Positions 46,771 through 55,979 of a stretch of DNA of 64,000 bases are shown here, one piece after another. The notes under the pieces were generated by a model. It saw nothing but the letters and a program-made list of their open reading frames with translations. It did not search any database and had not been told where the DNA came from. The position numbers were made by a program, and so were the translations under genes. Numbering within the stretch: the first letter of the stretch is position 1; each line of letters starts with the position of its first letter. Source of the DNA: Bacteroidetes bacterium GWF2_41_31 (GTDB taxonomy: Bacteria; Bacteroidota; Bacteroidia; Bacteroidales; F082); contig MEOL01000025.1 of the NCBI GenBank assembly GCA_001769215.1, positions 1 through 64,000 on the forward strand, in the 5' to 3' direction.

Positions 46771-47646
46771 GTGGAAGCACAGGAACTTTTTAAAAAAGTC
46801 AGAAAGATTGAAATAAAAACACGGGGCTTGTCGAACCAGATTTTCTCGGGTGAGTACCACAGTGTTTTTAAGGGAAGGGGTATGGCCTTTAGCGAGGTGC
46901 GTGAATACCAATTTGGTGATGACATCCGCAGTATCGACTGGAACGTGACCGCCCGATTTAACCACCCATTTGTTAAGGTGTTTGAAGAAGAACGCGAACT
47001 CACCGTGATGTTGCTGATTGATGTTTCCGGGTCAAACAATTTCGGTACCAACCTGCAACTTAAACAAGAGTTGATTACCGAAATAGCAGCAGTACTTTCA
47101 TTTTCAGCCATCCAGAACAATGATAAAGTGGGTGTTATTTTCTTTAGCGATGTCATCGAGAAGTTTATACCACCAAAAAAAGGAAGCTCTCACATACTTC
47201 GTATCATCAGGGAATTGATCGATTTTAAGGCGAAAAATACCGGGACCAATATCGCGGAGGCATTGCGTTACCTTACCAACGTCATTAAAAAGAAATCAAC
47301 AGCTTTTTTGATCTCCGACTTTATGGACAGCAACCTGGAAAAAGCCCTGCAAATAGCCAATTATAAACACGACCTGATTGCTGTAAGGGTAACTGATGAT
47401 AGAGAGACTGAAATTCCAAATGTCGGGATGGTACGCATGCGCGATGCCGAAACCGGGGCCTTGCAATGGGTTGATACTTCCAATGCCAAAACCCGAAATG
47501 CCTTGCAACGGTATTCCCGTGAAAAAACCGCCGCACTTGATGTAGCTCTTGCACGTGCGGGGGTGGACATGGTCCGTGTATATACAGGCCGCGATTATGT
47601 AAAACCTTTGATGAACCTCTTTAAAAAACGTGAATCGAGAAAATAA
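46771..47646 (+). CDS. DUF58 protein with VWA-like fold
   Basis: The 291-residue protein has the DUF58 core HSVFKGRGMAFSEVREYQFGDDIRSIDWNVTARFNHPFVKVFEEERELTVMLLIDVSGS, where DVSGS is a MIDAS-like metal motif. It probably partners the MoxR ATPase. The start is a GTG at 46771; no ATG keeps the N-terminal part of the domain. It lies between moxR and the batX-like gene with a one-base gap before the next ATG. Confidence 0.92.
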   Translation: MEAQELFKKVRKIEIKTRGLSNQIFSGEYHSVFKGRGMAFSEVREYQFGDDIRSIDWNVTARFNHPFVKVFEEERELTVMLLIDVSGSNNFGTNLQLKQELITEIAAVLSFSAIQNNDKVGVIFFSDVIEKFIPPKKGSSHILRIIRELIDFKAKNTGTNIAEALRYLTNVIKKKSTAFLISDFMDSNLEKALQIANYKHDLIAVRVTDDRETEIPNVGMVRMRDAETGALQWVDTSNAKTRNALQRYSREKTAALDVALARAGVDMVRVYTGRDYVKPLMNLFKKRESRK

Positions 47647-47647
47647 C

Positions 47648-48649
47648 ATGAACCATCCCATCATCAAATCCATTTTCTGTTTTTTCATCCTGCCGGCGTT
47701 GTTGTCCGGCCTGAAATTGCATGGTCAGGAGGTGACTTCATGGTCAAAAATCGATACCAATGCCATCCTGATCGGACAGCAGGTCAACATGCAATTCGGA
47801 ATCAGGCTTGCTGATGGCTATCAGGTAAATTGGCCTGCCATTGGCGACACCTTGTCGTCGAAGATAGAGGTGATCGAAAAAAGTACCGTTGATACCCTCG
47901 TTGATGATGGAGCGCTGCGGTTGATGCAGCAACTCACCATTACTTCATTCGACAGTGGTTATTTTGAAATTCCTTCCATTGATATTCAATTTTTTGCCGT
48001 GGGCGATACCCTCTTGAAAACGACTTCCACAGGAACGCTTTTTTTAAAAGTCAATGTGCCCGTAGTAGATACAGCTCAGGCCATCAAGCCCATCGTGGTA
48101 CCCATCAGCGAGCCCTATACCTTTCGGGAAATATTGCCCTGGATTTTGCTTGGTCTGCTCGTCATTGCCCTCACCGTGGTGTTGGTGCTCTATTTAAAGA
48201 AGAGGAAGAAAAATCAACCTCTTTTTGAACGCAGGATCAAGCCGGCGCTTCCACCGCATGTACTGGCCATCAATAAACTGGAAGAATTAAGGTTGGCCAG
48301 GGTTTGGCAAAGCGGAAAGTTAAAACAGTACCATTCCGAAATTACTGACATCATGCGGGAGTACCTGGATAACCGCTACCACTTTGACGCACCTGAAATG
48401 ACATCCGATGAGATTTTAGGGGCTTTGAAGAAACATCCTGTTAACCACCAGATTTACGAAAAACTAAGTGGAGTATTGTTTCTGGCGGACATGGTAAAAT
48501 TTGCCAAAGCCCGGCCCACACCACTTGAAAACGACCTGAGCTTGTCGCATTGTGTTGATTTTGTGAACGAAACAAAAGAGGACAAACCTGAGAACCGGGA
48601 TGCTGATCAACCTGCTACCTCTGAAATCTCTAAATCGAATAACCATTAG
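47648..48649 (+). CDS. Bat operon membrane protein (BatX-like)
   Basis: The 333-residue protein has a signal peptide (MNHPIIKSIFCFFILPALLSG), a periplasmic beta domain (about 25-150), one membrane span (about 160-186, ILPWILLGLLVIALTVVLVLYL) and a cytoplasmic helical part (LARVWQSGKLKQYHSEITDIMREYLDNRYHFDAPEMTSDEIL). The cytoplasmic part resembles the tail of BatD in this operon. It fills the position between DUF58 and BatA typical of Bacteroidota Bat operons. The exact role is unknown. Confidence 0.75.
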   Translation: MNHPIIKSIFCFFILPALLSGLKLHGQEVTSWSKIDTNAILIGQQVNMQFGIRLADGYQVNWPAIGDTLSSKIEVIEKSTVDTLVDDGALRLMQQLTITSFDSGYFEIPSIDIQFFAVGDTLLKTTSTGTLFLKVNVPVVDTAQAIKPIVVPISEPYTFREILPWILLGLLVIALTVVLVLYLKKRKKNQPLFERRIKPALPPHVLAINKLEELRLARVWQSGKLKQYHSEITDIMREYLDNRYHFDAPEMTSDEILGALKKHPVNHQIYEKLSGVLFLADMVKFAKARPTPLENDLSLSHCVDFVNETKEDKPENRDADQPATSEISKSNNH

Positions 48650-48654
48650 TACCC

Positions 48655-49659
48655 ATGCAGAACTTGTTTAACATAGAACACTGGGCAAACCCTGAGTATT
48701 TTTATCTGCTGCTGCTGATTCCACTGCTCGTTGTGTGGTATTGGTTCAGGCACAATAAAACACAGGCCGAAGTCAGGTATTCCGGGATTGCCGCTTTCGC
48801 GGAAGTTAATAAAAGCCCGCGTACCTGGCTCATCCATGGACTTTTTGCACTTAGGTTGTTGGCTCTTTCACTGATTATCATCGCGTTGGCCCGTCCACAA
48901 TACACTTCGTCCAAGCAAAATATTCAAATTGAAGGAATAGATATCGTCATGGCCCTGGACGTATCGGGAAGTATGCTTGCACGTGACTTTCAGCCCGACC
49001 GACTGGAGGCGGCAAAAGATGTGGCCGAAGACTTTATCAAAGGTCGGCCCGATGACAGGATCAGTATCGTCATTTTCAGTGGGGAAGCCTTTACCCAGGT
49101 ACCTTTAACCACCGACCACGATATGATTTCGAATTTATTTAAAGAAATTAAAAGTGGCATGATTGAAGACGGAACCGCCATCGGTGATGGACTGGCTACC
49201 GCGGTGAGTCGGTTAAAAGATTCTGAGGCCATCTCAAAAGTCATCATTTTAATTACCGATGGAGTGAACAATTCGGGTTCGGTAGATCCGATGTCGGCAG
49301 CCGAAATGGCCAAAATGTTTGGCATCCGGGTTTATGCCGTCGGAATCGGATCGATGGGAATGGCCCCTTATCCCGTTCAAACGCCTTATGGCATTCAACT
49401 GCAACAAATGAAGGTTCAAATTGACGAAGAATTGCTGCAGAAAATTGCTGCCATGACAGGTGGAAAATATTTCAGGGCCGATAACAACAAAAAACTCCGC
49501 GACATCTATCAGGAAATTGACCAGATGGAGCGCTCGAAAATCGATGTGCAGGAATTTAAAAAGAAACACGAATCATACCTGCCATTTGCTTTGGCAGCCT
49601 TCATCCTGCTTGCTTTCGAAATACTGCTTCGCTATCTTTATTTTAAACGAATCCCCTAA
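48655..49659 (+). CDS. batA: BatA, VWA-domain membrane protein
   Basis: The 334-residue protein has N-terminal spans (about 16-30 and 62-80), a VWA domain with a complete MIDAS (D102-x-S104-x-S106 in ALDVSGSM, later VPLTTDHD and LITDGVNNSG), and a C-terminal span (about 310-330). BatA was named for aerotolerance in Bacteroides fragilis; the Bat proteins are thought to form a membrane complex with MoxR, but the substrate is not established. BatB follows after 21 bases. Confidence 0.93.
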   Translation: MQNLFNIEHWANPEYFYLLLLIPLLVVWYWFRHNKTQAEVRYSGIAAFAEVNKSPRTWLIHGLFALRLLALSLIIIALARPQYTSSKQNIQIEGIDIVMALDVSGSMLARDFQPDRLEAAKDVAEDFIKGRPDDRISIVIFSGEAFTQVPLTTDHDMISNLFKEIKSGMIEDGTAIGDGLATAVSRLKDSEAISKVIILITDGVNNSGSVDPMSAAEMAKMFGIRVYAVGIGSMGMAPYPVQTPYGIQLQQMKVQIDEELLQKIAAMTGGKYFRADNNKKLRDIYQEIDQMERSKIDVQEFKKKHESYLPFALAAFILLAFEILLRYLYFKRIP

Positions 49660-49680
49660 CCCCAGTTAATTAGCCGAACA

Positions 49681-50715
49681 ATGATCAGATTTGCACATCC
49701 GGAATTTTTTTACCTGCTGATAATCGTACCGGTATTTATCCTCATGTTCCTGTATTACAGAAACTGGAAAAAGAAAGCGTTGAGGCGTTTTGGCCATCAC
49801 GAGGTAATCCTTCAGCTCATGCCTAACCAATCGGGTACAAAAGGACTCATCAAGCTGTTCATCATTCTCATCGGAATCACTTTTCTTATTTTCGGGTTGC
49901 TCGATCCGCAGGTTGGATCGAAGCTTGAAAAAGTAAAGCGCGAAGGAATCGACTTATACCTGGTGCTGGATGTTTCCAATTCCATGCTGGCAGAAGATAT
50001 CAAGCCCAACCGGCTTGAGCGATCAAAGCTGGCCATTAGCAACCTGATCGACAAACTGGAAGGAGACCGGATCGGAATCATCATTTTCGCTGGAAATGCC
50101 TACAAACAACTCCCTTTGACAACAGATTACTCCGCAGCCCGGCTGTTCCTTTCGGTGGTTGACACCAAAATTGTACCTACTCAGGGAACTGCCATCGGGG
50201 AAGCCATCGACATGGCAACCACCTCTTTTGGTGAAACGGAACATAATAAAGCGATCATCATTATTACCGATGGCGAAAACCACGAGGATGATGCCGTGGG
50301 AGCTGCAAAGAAAGCCGACGAACTTGGAATTAAGGTTTTTACCATTGGCATGGGATTGACTGATGGAGCTCCCATACCCCTGTTTGACAATGGAACCCAA
50401 ACGGGATTTAAAAAAGACAGGGATGGAAAAACCGTCATTACCAGGTTGGACGAGGACATGCTCACAAAAATTGCCGCCGCCGGTGGAGGTGCCTACGCCA
50501 GGGCCAACAACGCGACCACCGGATTGACTAAAATATTTGAAGAAATCAACGCCATCGATAAAAAAGAAATTGAAACCCGACAGTTTACCAACTATGAAGA
50601 TCGGTTTCAACTGTTTTTAGGTATCGCTTTGATTTTGTTCTTGTTGGAACTCCTGATTGCAGACCGGAAGGCCAGCTGGACCAGGAAAATTGACTTTTTT
50701 GGAAAACTAAAATAA
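49681..50715 (+). CDS. batB: BatB, VWA-domain membrane protein
   Basis: The 344-residue paralogue of BatA has spans at about 8-27 and 57-75, a VWA domain with MIDAS D97-x-S99-x-S101 (LDVSNSM), PLTTDYSAAR and IITDGENHEDDA, and a C-terminal span (about 312-328). The next gene starts one base after its stop region, so BatC translation is coupled. Confidence 0.93.
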   Translation: MIRFAHPEFFYLLIIVPVFILMFLYYRNWKKKALRRFGHHEVILQLMPNQSGTKGLIKLFIILIGITFLIFGLLDPQVGSKLEKVKREGIDLYLVLDVSNSMLAEDIKPNRLERSKLAISNLIDKLEGDRIGIIIFAGNAYKQLPLTTDYSAARLFLSVVDTKIVPTQGTAIGEAIDMATTSFGETEHNKAIIIITDGENHEDDAVGAAKKADELGIKVFTIGMGLTDGAPIPLFDNGTQTGFKKDRDGKTVITRLDEDMLTKIAAAGGGAYARANNATTGLTKIFEEINAIDKKEIETRQFTNYEDRFQLFLGIALILFLLELLIADRKASWTRKIDFFGKLK

Positions 50716-50716
50716 C

Positions 50717-51514
50717 ATGAAAACCTACATTATCATATTTACAATCGCTTTGTTTTGGACAACTTACGGGATAGCCCAAAGTGAGAAAAAGAAGATCAGG
50801 GAAGGGAACGAGTTGTTCGAAAAGAAAGATTACTCTGCAGCTGAAGTAGAGTACCGAAAAGCACTGGAGGCTAAACCCAATTATTACAAAGGAACCTTTA
50901 ACCTCGGCGATGCCTTGTATGAGCAGGAAAACTATGCAGAATCAGGAAAACTGTTTAACGAAGTTGCCGGGAGCAATTTAAGTGACAAAGAAAAAAGCGC
51001 GGCCCAATACAACCTGGGAAACTCCTTGTTAAAAGAAAAGAAATATGAAGAAAGCATTGAAGCCTACAAAAACGTTTTAAGGAAAAATCCAACTGACGAA
51101 AATGCACGCTATAACCTGGAATATGCACGCCAGATGCTGAAACAGCAACAAAATCAGGATCAAAACAAAGACCAAAATAAAGATCAAAACAAGGACCAGG
51201 ACAAAAAAGACCAGGACAAAAAAGATCAGGACAAAAAAGACCAGGACGAACAAGATCAAAATAAAGACCAGGATAAAGACCAGGAAAAAAAGGAGGATCA
51301 AAATAAAGACCAGCAGGACAAAAAAGATCAGTCAAAGGATCAAAATCAGGATAAACAGGATCAGCAGCAACAGCAGCAACCTTTACAAATCTCTAAACAA
51401 GATGCTCAAAAAATGATGGACGCACTAAAAAATGACGAGAAAAAGACTTTGCAGAAACTTCAAAAAGAAAAGGCTAAAGCGACAAGAGGAGTAAAAACCG
51501 ACATCGACTGGTAA
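50717..51514 (+). CDS. batC: BatC, TPR protein with a long charged low-complexity tail
   Basis: The 265-residue protein has a signal peptide (MKTYIIIFTIALFWTTYGIAQ), TPR units (about 28-140: NELFEKKDYSAAEVEYRKALEAKP, NLGDALYEQENYAESGKLF, YNLGNSLLKEKKYEESIEAYKNVLRKNP) and then about 75 residues dominated by Asp, Gln and Lys (units NKDQ and DQDKK), finally a short helical end. TPRs provide protein binding in the Bat complex. The tail is encoded by tandem DNA repeats and is likely to vary in length. Confidence 0.9.
   Translation: MKTYIIIFTIALFWTTYGIAQSEKKKIREGNELFEKKDYSAAEVEYRKALEAKPNYYKGTFNLGDALYEQENYAESGKLFNEVAGSNLSDKEKSAAQYNLGNSLLKEKKYEESIEAYKNVLRKNPTDENARYNLEYARQMLKQQQNQDQNKDQNKDQNKDQDKKDQDKKDQDKKDQDEQDQNKDQDKDQEKKEDQNKDQQDKKDQSKDQNQDKQDQQQQQQPLQISKQDAQKMMDALKNDEKKTLQKLQKEKAKATRGVKTDIDW
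51161..51370 (+). repeat. Coding tandem repeats of the batC tail
   Basis: Degenerate 12-base units (encoding NKDQ) at about 51161-51199 are followed by 15-base units GACCAGGACAAAAAA (DQDKK) from about 51194 to 51250, then mixed units and a CAG run near 51361-51380. The 15-base units are nearly identical, which favours slippage. Confidence 0.7.
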
Positions 51515-51570
51515 AGTTGATGACAACTGTAATTGAAACGCACTATGGAATGTATTTTGTATCATTTCTA

Positions 51571-51586
51571 AATCTTTCAAAAGATT
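51571..51586. promoter_or_regulatory. Small inverted repeat before batD
   Basis: AATCTTT and AAAGATT arms with a 2-base spacer, 23 bases upstream of the -7 box at 51609. It could be a regulator site; no T-tract follows. Confidence 0.3.
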
Positions 51587-51608
51587 CAATTCAATAGGAC
51601 AATAGTAG

Positions 51609-51616
51609 TATTTTTG
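51609..51616 (+). promoter_or_regulatory. Possible internal promoter for batDE
   Basis: TATTTTTG matches TAnnTTTG and lies 21 bases before batD. The batC-batD gap of 123 bases is the largest in the operon. Confidence 0.4.
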
Positions 51617-51637
51617 ACCGGCAAAGACCAAATAGCT

Positions 51638-53488
51638 ATGATTATCAAACGCATATTTTTCATCACTCTGCTTGCTTTCAGCCTGATAACACAGGCACAG
51701 GACAACATCACGTTTACTGCCATCGGGAAACAAGTAGTAAAGGAAGGTGAGCGATTCAGGATAATTTATGAACTCAACGCGGATGGAGGCGCTTTTAGAA
51801 ATCCAAATTTTGGAGGCCTTCAGGTGCTATCGGGGCCAAGCACTTCCACCAGTTCAAACATTCAATATGTAAACGGGAGGATGTCGAAAAGCTACACCAT
51901 GAGCTATTCCTTTGTAGTTCAAGCCGGTAATGCCGGCGAGGTACAGGTAGGACCGGCATCAGTAACAGTGGATGGAAAAATAGTCCAGTCGAACCCATTA
52001 ACCATTACCATCGTGGCCGGAGGAGGAAATACACAGACCACCTCAGGCGGACAGCAAAAAAAGGAATCCAATGAGTCGGGTATGTTGCAAGATGACGACG
52101 TGTATATTACCGTAGCGGTAAATAACAAGAATCCTTACCTTGGAGAACAAATTATCGCCACTTATAAAATTTACACCAAGGTTGCCGTGTCGAACCTGAC
52201 ACTAGATAAAATGACTGCATTTAACGGGTTTTGGTCAAAGAGTTTGATGGGCGACAACGCTCAGTACCGCCAGTCGACAGAGGTAATCAATGGAGAAGAA
52301 TACATCACGGCAGAAATTAACAAGGTGGCCCTGTTCCCTCAGAAAACGGGAAAACTGATCCTGGAACCGGCAGAAATAACCTGTACCGCCCAACTTCGCG
52401 TGCAGAGCAATCAACGCAGAGGCAACGATCCGTTTGAGAGTTTTTTTAATGATCCTTTTTTTAACCGGAACGTGAAAAACGTAGAGGCCAGGCTTAAATC
52501 AAAACCAATTACCATCGAAGTACAACCCCTTCCTCAAAAAGACAAACCAGATGATTTTACCGGGGCCGTTGGCGATTTCCACTTTAGCAGCAAGATCGAC
52601 CGCACCACACTTTCTGCAAATGACGCCTTAAACTTAAGCATCGAACTTTCCGGAAACGGTAATATCGAATTGCTCACCCTGCCTGAGGTCAGGTTTCCGG
52701 TTGATTTCGAAACTTTTGAACCAAAAATAACCACCAGCACCGTACCATCGACTACCGGCATATCGGGCAGAAAGAAATTTGAATACCTGGCCATTCCACG
52801 TAACCCGGGCGATTTTACCATTGAACCCATCACCTTTAGCTTCTTCAATCCCAAAACAAAAACCTACGAAAGATTTTCATCAGAAGCCTATCACATCAAA
52901 GTGGGCAAAGGTTCGGGAAACAACAATGATGTCACTTACAATGCATCAGCCAAGGAGGACATCCGTTTCATCGGAAAAGACATCCGGCATATAAAAACCA
53001 TCATCGAACCCCTTAAACCCGTTGGAAATTATTTGTTTGGTTCCCTGTTTTTTTTCGTGCTGTTGTTTGTCATCTTTCTTATCCCGTTCATCCTGATCAT
53101 CCTCTGGAAACGCATGGAAAAGCAGAACGCCAATGTTTCGAGAGTTAAAAACCGCAAGGCCAATAAAATAGCCAGGATGCGGTTGCAAAAAGCCGAAAAA
53201 TTTAAACAATCGGGCAATGATAAGGGATTTTATGATGAAATGGCCCTGGGCATCTGGGGATATATTGCAGACAAATTCAATATTTCTCTCTCAGAACTTT
53301 CCATTGAAACCGTTCGTGAAAAGCTTCAGAATAAATCGGTTAGCGAGGAAATCACCAATAATTTTATACAATCGTTGAATAATATTGAGTTTGCACGGTT
53401 TGCCCCCGGCGATGCCCGTGACAAAATGGAATCAGTTTATAACGAGGCCATTACAGCAATTATGCAGGCCGAAAAAGCATTAAAATAG
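51638..53488 (+). CDS. batD: BatD, oxygen-tolerance membrane protein
   Basis: The 616-residue protein has a signal peptide (MIIKRIFFITLLAFSLITQAQ), repeated immunoglobulin-like beta domains (about 22-450; typical VKEGERFRIIYELNADGGAFRNPNFGGLQVLSGPS), a Gln/Thr-rich linker at about 132-148, a membrane span (about 465-490) and a cytoplasmic helical domain ending near QAEKALK. BatD proteins belong to the oxygen tolerance family (PF13584). I chose ATG 51638, which opens the signal peptide. batE follows after 7 bases. Confidence 0.93.
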   Translation: MIIKRIFFITLLAFSLITQAQDNITFTAIGKQVVKEGERFRIIYELNADGGAFRNPNFGGLQVLSGPSTSTSSNIQYVNGRMSKSYTMSYSFVVQAGNAGEVQVGPASVTVDGKIVQSNPLTITIVAGGGNTQTTSGGQQKKESNESGMLQDDDVYITVAVNNKNPYLGEQIIATYKIYTKVAVSNLTLDKMTAFNGFWSKSLMGDNAQYRQSTEVINGEEYITAEINKVALFPQKTGKLILEPAEITCTAQLRVQSNQRRGNDPFESFFNDPFFNRNVKNVEARLKSKPITIEVQPLPQKDKPDDFTGAVGDFHFSSKIDRTTLSANDALNLSIELSGNGNIELLTLPEVRFPVDFETFEPKITTSTVPSTTGISGRKKFEYLAIPRNPGDFTIEPITFSFFNPKTKTYERFSSEAYHIKVGKGSGNNNDVTYNASAKEDIRFIGKDIRHIKTIIEPLKPVGNYLFGSLFFFVLLFVIFLIPFILIILWKRMEKQNANVSRVKNRKANKIARMRLQKAEKFKQSGNDKGFYDEMALGIWGYIADKFNISLSELSIETVREKLQNKSVSEEITNNFIQSLNNIEFARFAPGDARDKMESVYNEAITAIMQAEKALK

Positions 53489-53495
53489 TTAAACC

Positions 53496-54260
53496 ATGAA
53501 AAGAACAAAGAACTTCGCCCTGGTGGCTCTTCTACAGCTTATCGCATGGAGTGGTTTTGCTTATACACCCGATTCGCTAATGGCAATCGGTAACCGCGCC
53601 TACAATCAGGGCATGTACGATTCAGCCTTGTTGGTTTACGACCAGGTTGCCGGGCAAGGCCTGCAATCGGCTCAGCTTTTTTACAACATGGGCAATGCCC
53701 ATTTTAAAAACAACAATGTCCCGGCTGCCATTTTATTCTTCGAAAAAGCCAGGAAACTGGCTCCTTCTGATGAGAATATTCAGTATAATTTGAGTGTGGC
53801 CAACAGCATGATTGTCGATAAAATTGAACAGGTACCCGAACTTTTTTATAAAACCTGGTGGAATTATTTTTACAACCTCTTCAATGCCGACACCTGGACT
53901 GTGATCGCCCTTTTTTTATTGACCTTTTTAATTATCCTGATCACCTGGTTTGTGCTGACCAAATCAAGAACCTCTAAACAGACCTCTTTTTACCTGGGTA
54001 TTATCATGTTATTTTTCACCATTACCGCCTTTGGACTGGCATCACAAAAGTATTATTACTCCAAGGAACACCAGGAAGCCATCGTGTTTACCCCGGCCAT
54101 CACGGTAAAAAGTTCACCTACACAAAGTGCTGTGGACCTGTTTGTAATACACGAAGGCACCAAGGTAAAGTTGTTGGACCGTGTTTCAGGATGGATTGAA
54201 ATCAGGATACCCGATGGAAGTATTGGCTGGCTACCGGAAAATTCTGTTCAGGAGATTTAA
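53496..54260 (+). CDS. batE: BatE, TPR and SH3-domain membrane protein
   Basis: The 254-residue protein has a signal peptide, a TPR region (about 28-105, QLFYNMGNAHFKNNNVPAAILFFEKARKLAP), two membrane spans (about 133-155 and 163-183) and a C-terminal SH3_3-like domain (about 195-252, AITVKSSPTQSAVDLFVIHEGTKVKLLDRVSGWIEIRIPDGSIGWLP). It is the last gene of the operon; the next gene is convergent and belongs to a different, AT-rich cassette. Confidence 0.9.
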   Translation: MKRTKNFALVALLQLIAWSGFAYTPDSLMAIGNRAYNQGMYDSALLVYDQVAGQGLQSAQLFYNMGNAHFKNNNVPAAILFFEKARKLAPSDENIQYNLSVANSMIVDKIEQVPELFYKTWWNYFYNLFNADTWTVIALFLLTFLIILITWFVLTKSRTSKQTSFYLGIIMLFFTITAFGLASQKYYYSKEHQEAIVFTPAITVKSSPTQSAVDLFVIHEGTKVKLLDRVSGWIEIRIPDGSIGWLPENSVQEI

Positions 54261-54374
54261 CTTTTCCTTCCTGCTGAACCGTAGTATTGGAGTAATGTGG
54301 AAATACTGAAATCTTTGTAAAAAAAATAGTAGCGTGTATAAGGATTCCAATTACGCCTTTATTACATCACTTTA

Positions 54375-55979
54375 CTATTCATCTTTAAGTGTTTTCCAGA
54401 ATTGTCTTATTTCTATACTTGCAGGTTCAACAATGTTAATTACACCATATTTTATAGGATTTCCTTCCGAATCTTCTTTTATCTGACCTAAGCAGCCTAG
54501 TGCTGATTCTAGCTTTATCAAACTTCTATGAGATCCAATGAACGGTGTAATCATTTTAGGGTCTTTATTCTGTACATTAAGGCATATTGGCAATTTAACT
54601 TGGGAAGCAAAATCAAAATCTTTGGTTTTATAATCTTCAACTCCTTGAGTTAGCATTACAACAATTACACCTTTTGAACGAAGGGTTCTCAATAACTCTT
54701 CTAGAGATTTTCGGGCATTTCTATTCTTTAAATATACATGAGCTTCATCAATAACAATGCAATAACGTAACGGAATAATATTATCACGAGGCTCTACGTC
54801 ATTGGATGAGCTAAAGTAAAAATGAAAGTACTTAAGAAGCAAAAAAACACACAATTGGCGTAATGTATCGGATAGTGAGGGTGGTAAATTTAAATAAATG
54901 CTTTTGTCTATTATATTTTCCGAAATTTTGTCAGAGAACAATCCGCTTGACAAATCTTTTATTGCGGCATATAATGTATCAGGTTTGTTTTTTGTCGTTT
55001 CATAGTATTCATCCAACGACTTAAAAAGGTCAGAGAAATTTGGATGGATATTATCGTTTTCTTCAATTAATTGGCTAATAACAGTTTGCAAAATGTGTTT
55101 CTGAGAAACCCCAATATTTGGGACAAATGTAGCAACAGTGTCAACAAAAGCTTTCACACTAAATAATTTTTGCCTATCACCATCATGTAAATTAATTGAA
55201 ATCAGAGGATTAAATTTAAGACCATCGTTAAGAATATCAACAAATTCACAATTTGTTTTATCAAGAAATGGCTGCAATTGCTGCGCATTCCCTTCTCCCT
55301 TATAATCGAAGAAAATAAATCTTACTTTATGATTAGTGTTAGTCGAAATCTGATACAGGATGTCTTTAATTAACTGTGTCTTTCCTGAACCTGCCATTCC
55401 AGCTATAGCAATATTCCGATTATCAAACTCTCTAAGGTCATTTATTTTTATTTCCACATCTTCATGGTTCTTTGATTTACCAATAATAAATGAAACAGGA
55501 TTTAAATAATCATCAACTTGAAATAATTGATGGTTTATGTTTGACGTAGTGATTGTGGAAGACTGCAAATCAAGTCCATTCTTTATTAGTTTCATTAAGT
55601 ATATAATGTGATTACCACTTGTGAAGTCTCCTTTTGAGATTTCACTATCTAACTTATGTAAACCATGGTCGATATGCAACTTAAATAACTTAGAAAAATC
55701 ATCTTCGAACAATGCTTTATTATAATGGTGTTCTAGTATTGCTTTAAAGACAGGATAATTTGTTCGATTATCAACAATTGTCCCAAATAAACCACGGTCA
55801 TCACGATAATCTCTTCCATCAGAACTTGGAACGATATCAATATTTAGGTCAAATTTCCTATTTGTTTGCAAACTATACGCAAATGCAATTCGTGGTACTA
55901 TCCCCTCCGAATTAAATTTATATAACGATTTTAAACGGTCAATAATTTCTTCGTCTGCTTTACTTATTCTAATTCTCAT
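54375..55979 (-). CDS. DndE-like domain fused to a HerA/FtsK-type ATPase
   Basis: The 534-residue protein begins with a short DndE-like region (MRIRISKADEEIIDRLKSLY..PRIAFAYSLQ, about 1-115), the DNA-sulfur-modification small-subunit fold that binds nicked DNA. A HerA/DUF87-type ATPase follows (about 165-530) with Walker A GMAGSGKT (194-201), Walker B YCIVIDEAH (D411-E412) and the polar motif VVMLTQGVEDY (Q445). HerA ATPases are ring-forming DNA translocases found in defence and DNA-end processing. Its start overlaps the SMC-ATPase gene by 11 bases. The combination of DndE with HerA in one chain, without dndC, is unusual. It is the last gene of the cassette. Confidence 0.8.
   Translation of the reverse strand: MRIRISKADEEIIDRLKSLYKFNSEGIVPRIAFAYSLQTNRKFDLNIDIVPSSDGRDYRDDRGLFGTIVDNRTNYPVFKAILEHHYNKALFEDDFSKLFKLHIDHGLHKLDSEISKGDFTSGNHIIYLMKLIKNGLDLQSSTITTSNINHQLFQVDDYLNPVSFIIGKSKNHEDVEIKINDLREFDNRNIAIAGMAGSGKTQLIKDILYQISTNTNHKVRFIFFDYKGEGNAQQLQPFLDKTNCEFVDILNDGLKFNPLISINLHDGDRQKLFSVKAFVDTVATFVPNIGVSQKHILQTVISQLIEENDNIHPNFSDLFKSLDEYYETTKNKPDTLYAAIKDLSSGLFSDKISENIIDKSIYLNLPPSLSDTLRQLCVFLLLKYFHFYFSSSNDVEPRDNIIPLRYCIVIDEAHVYLKNRNARKSLEELLRTLRSKGVIVVMLTQGVEDYKTKDFDFASQVKLPICLNVQNKDPKMITPFIGSHRSLIKLESALGCLGQIKEDSEGNPIKYGVINIVEPASIEIRQFWKTLKDE

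Noticed and set aside
50955-51335. Antisense frames over the batC tail, rich in Phe, Cys, Leu and Asp
   Set aside because: They are by-products of the GACCAGGACAAAAAA tandem repeat read backwards.
51161-51370. Regular short repeats that could be taken for a CRISPR array
   Set aside because: Units are 12-15 bases, have no spacers and are in frame inside batC.
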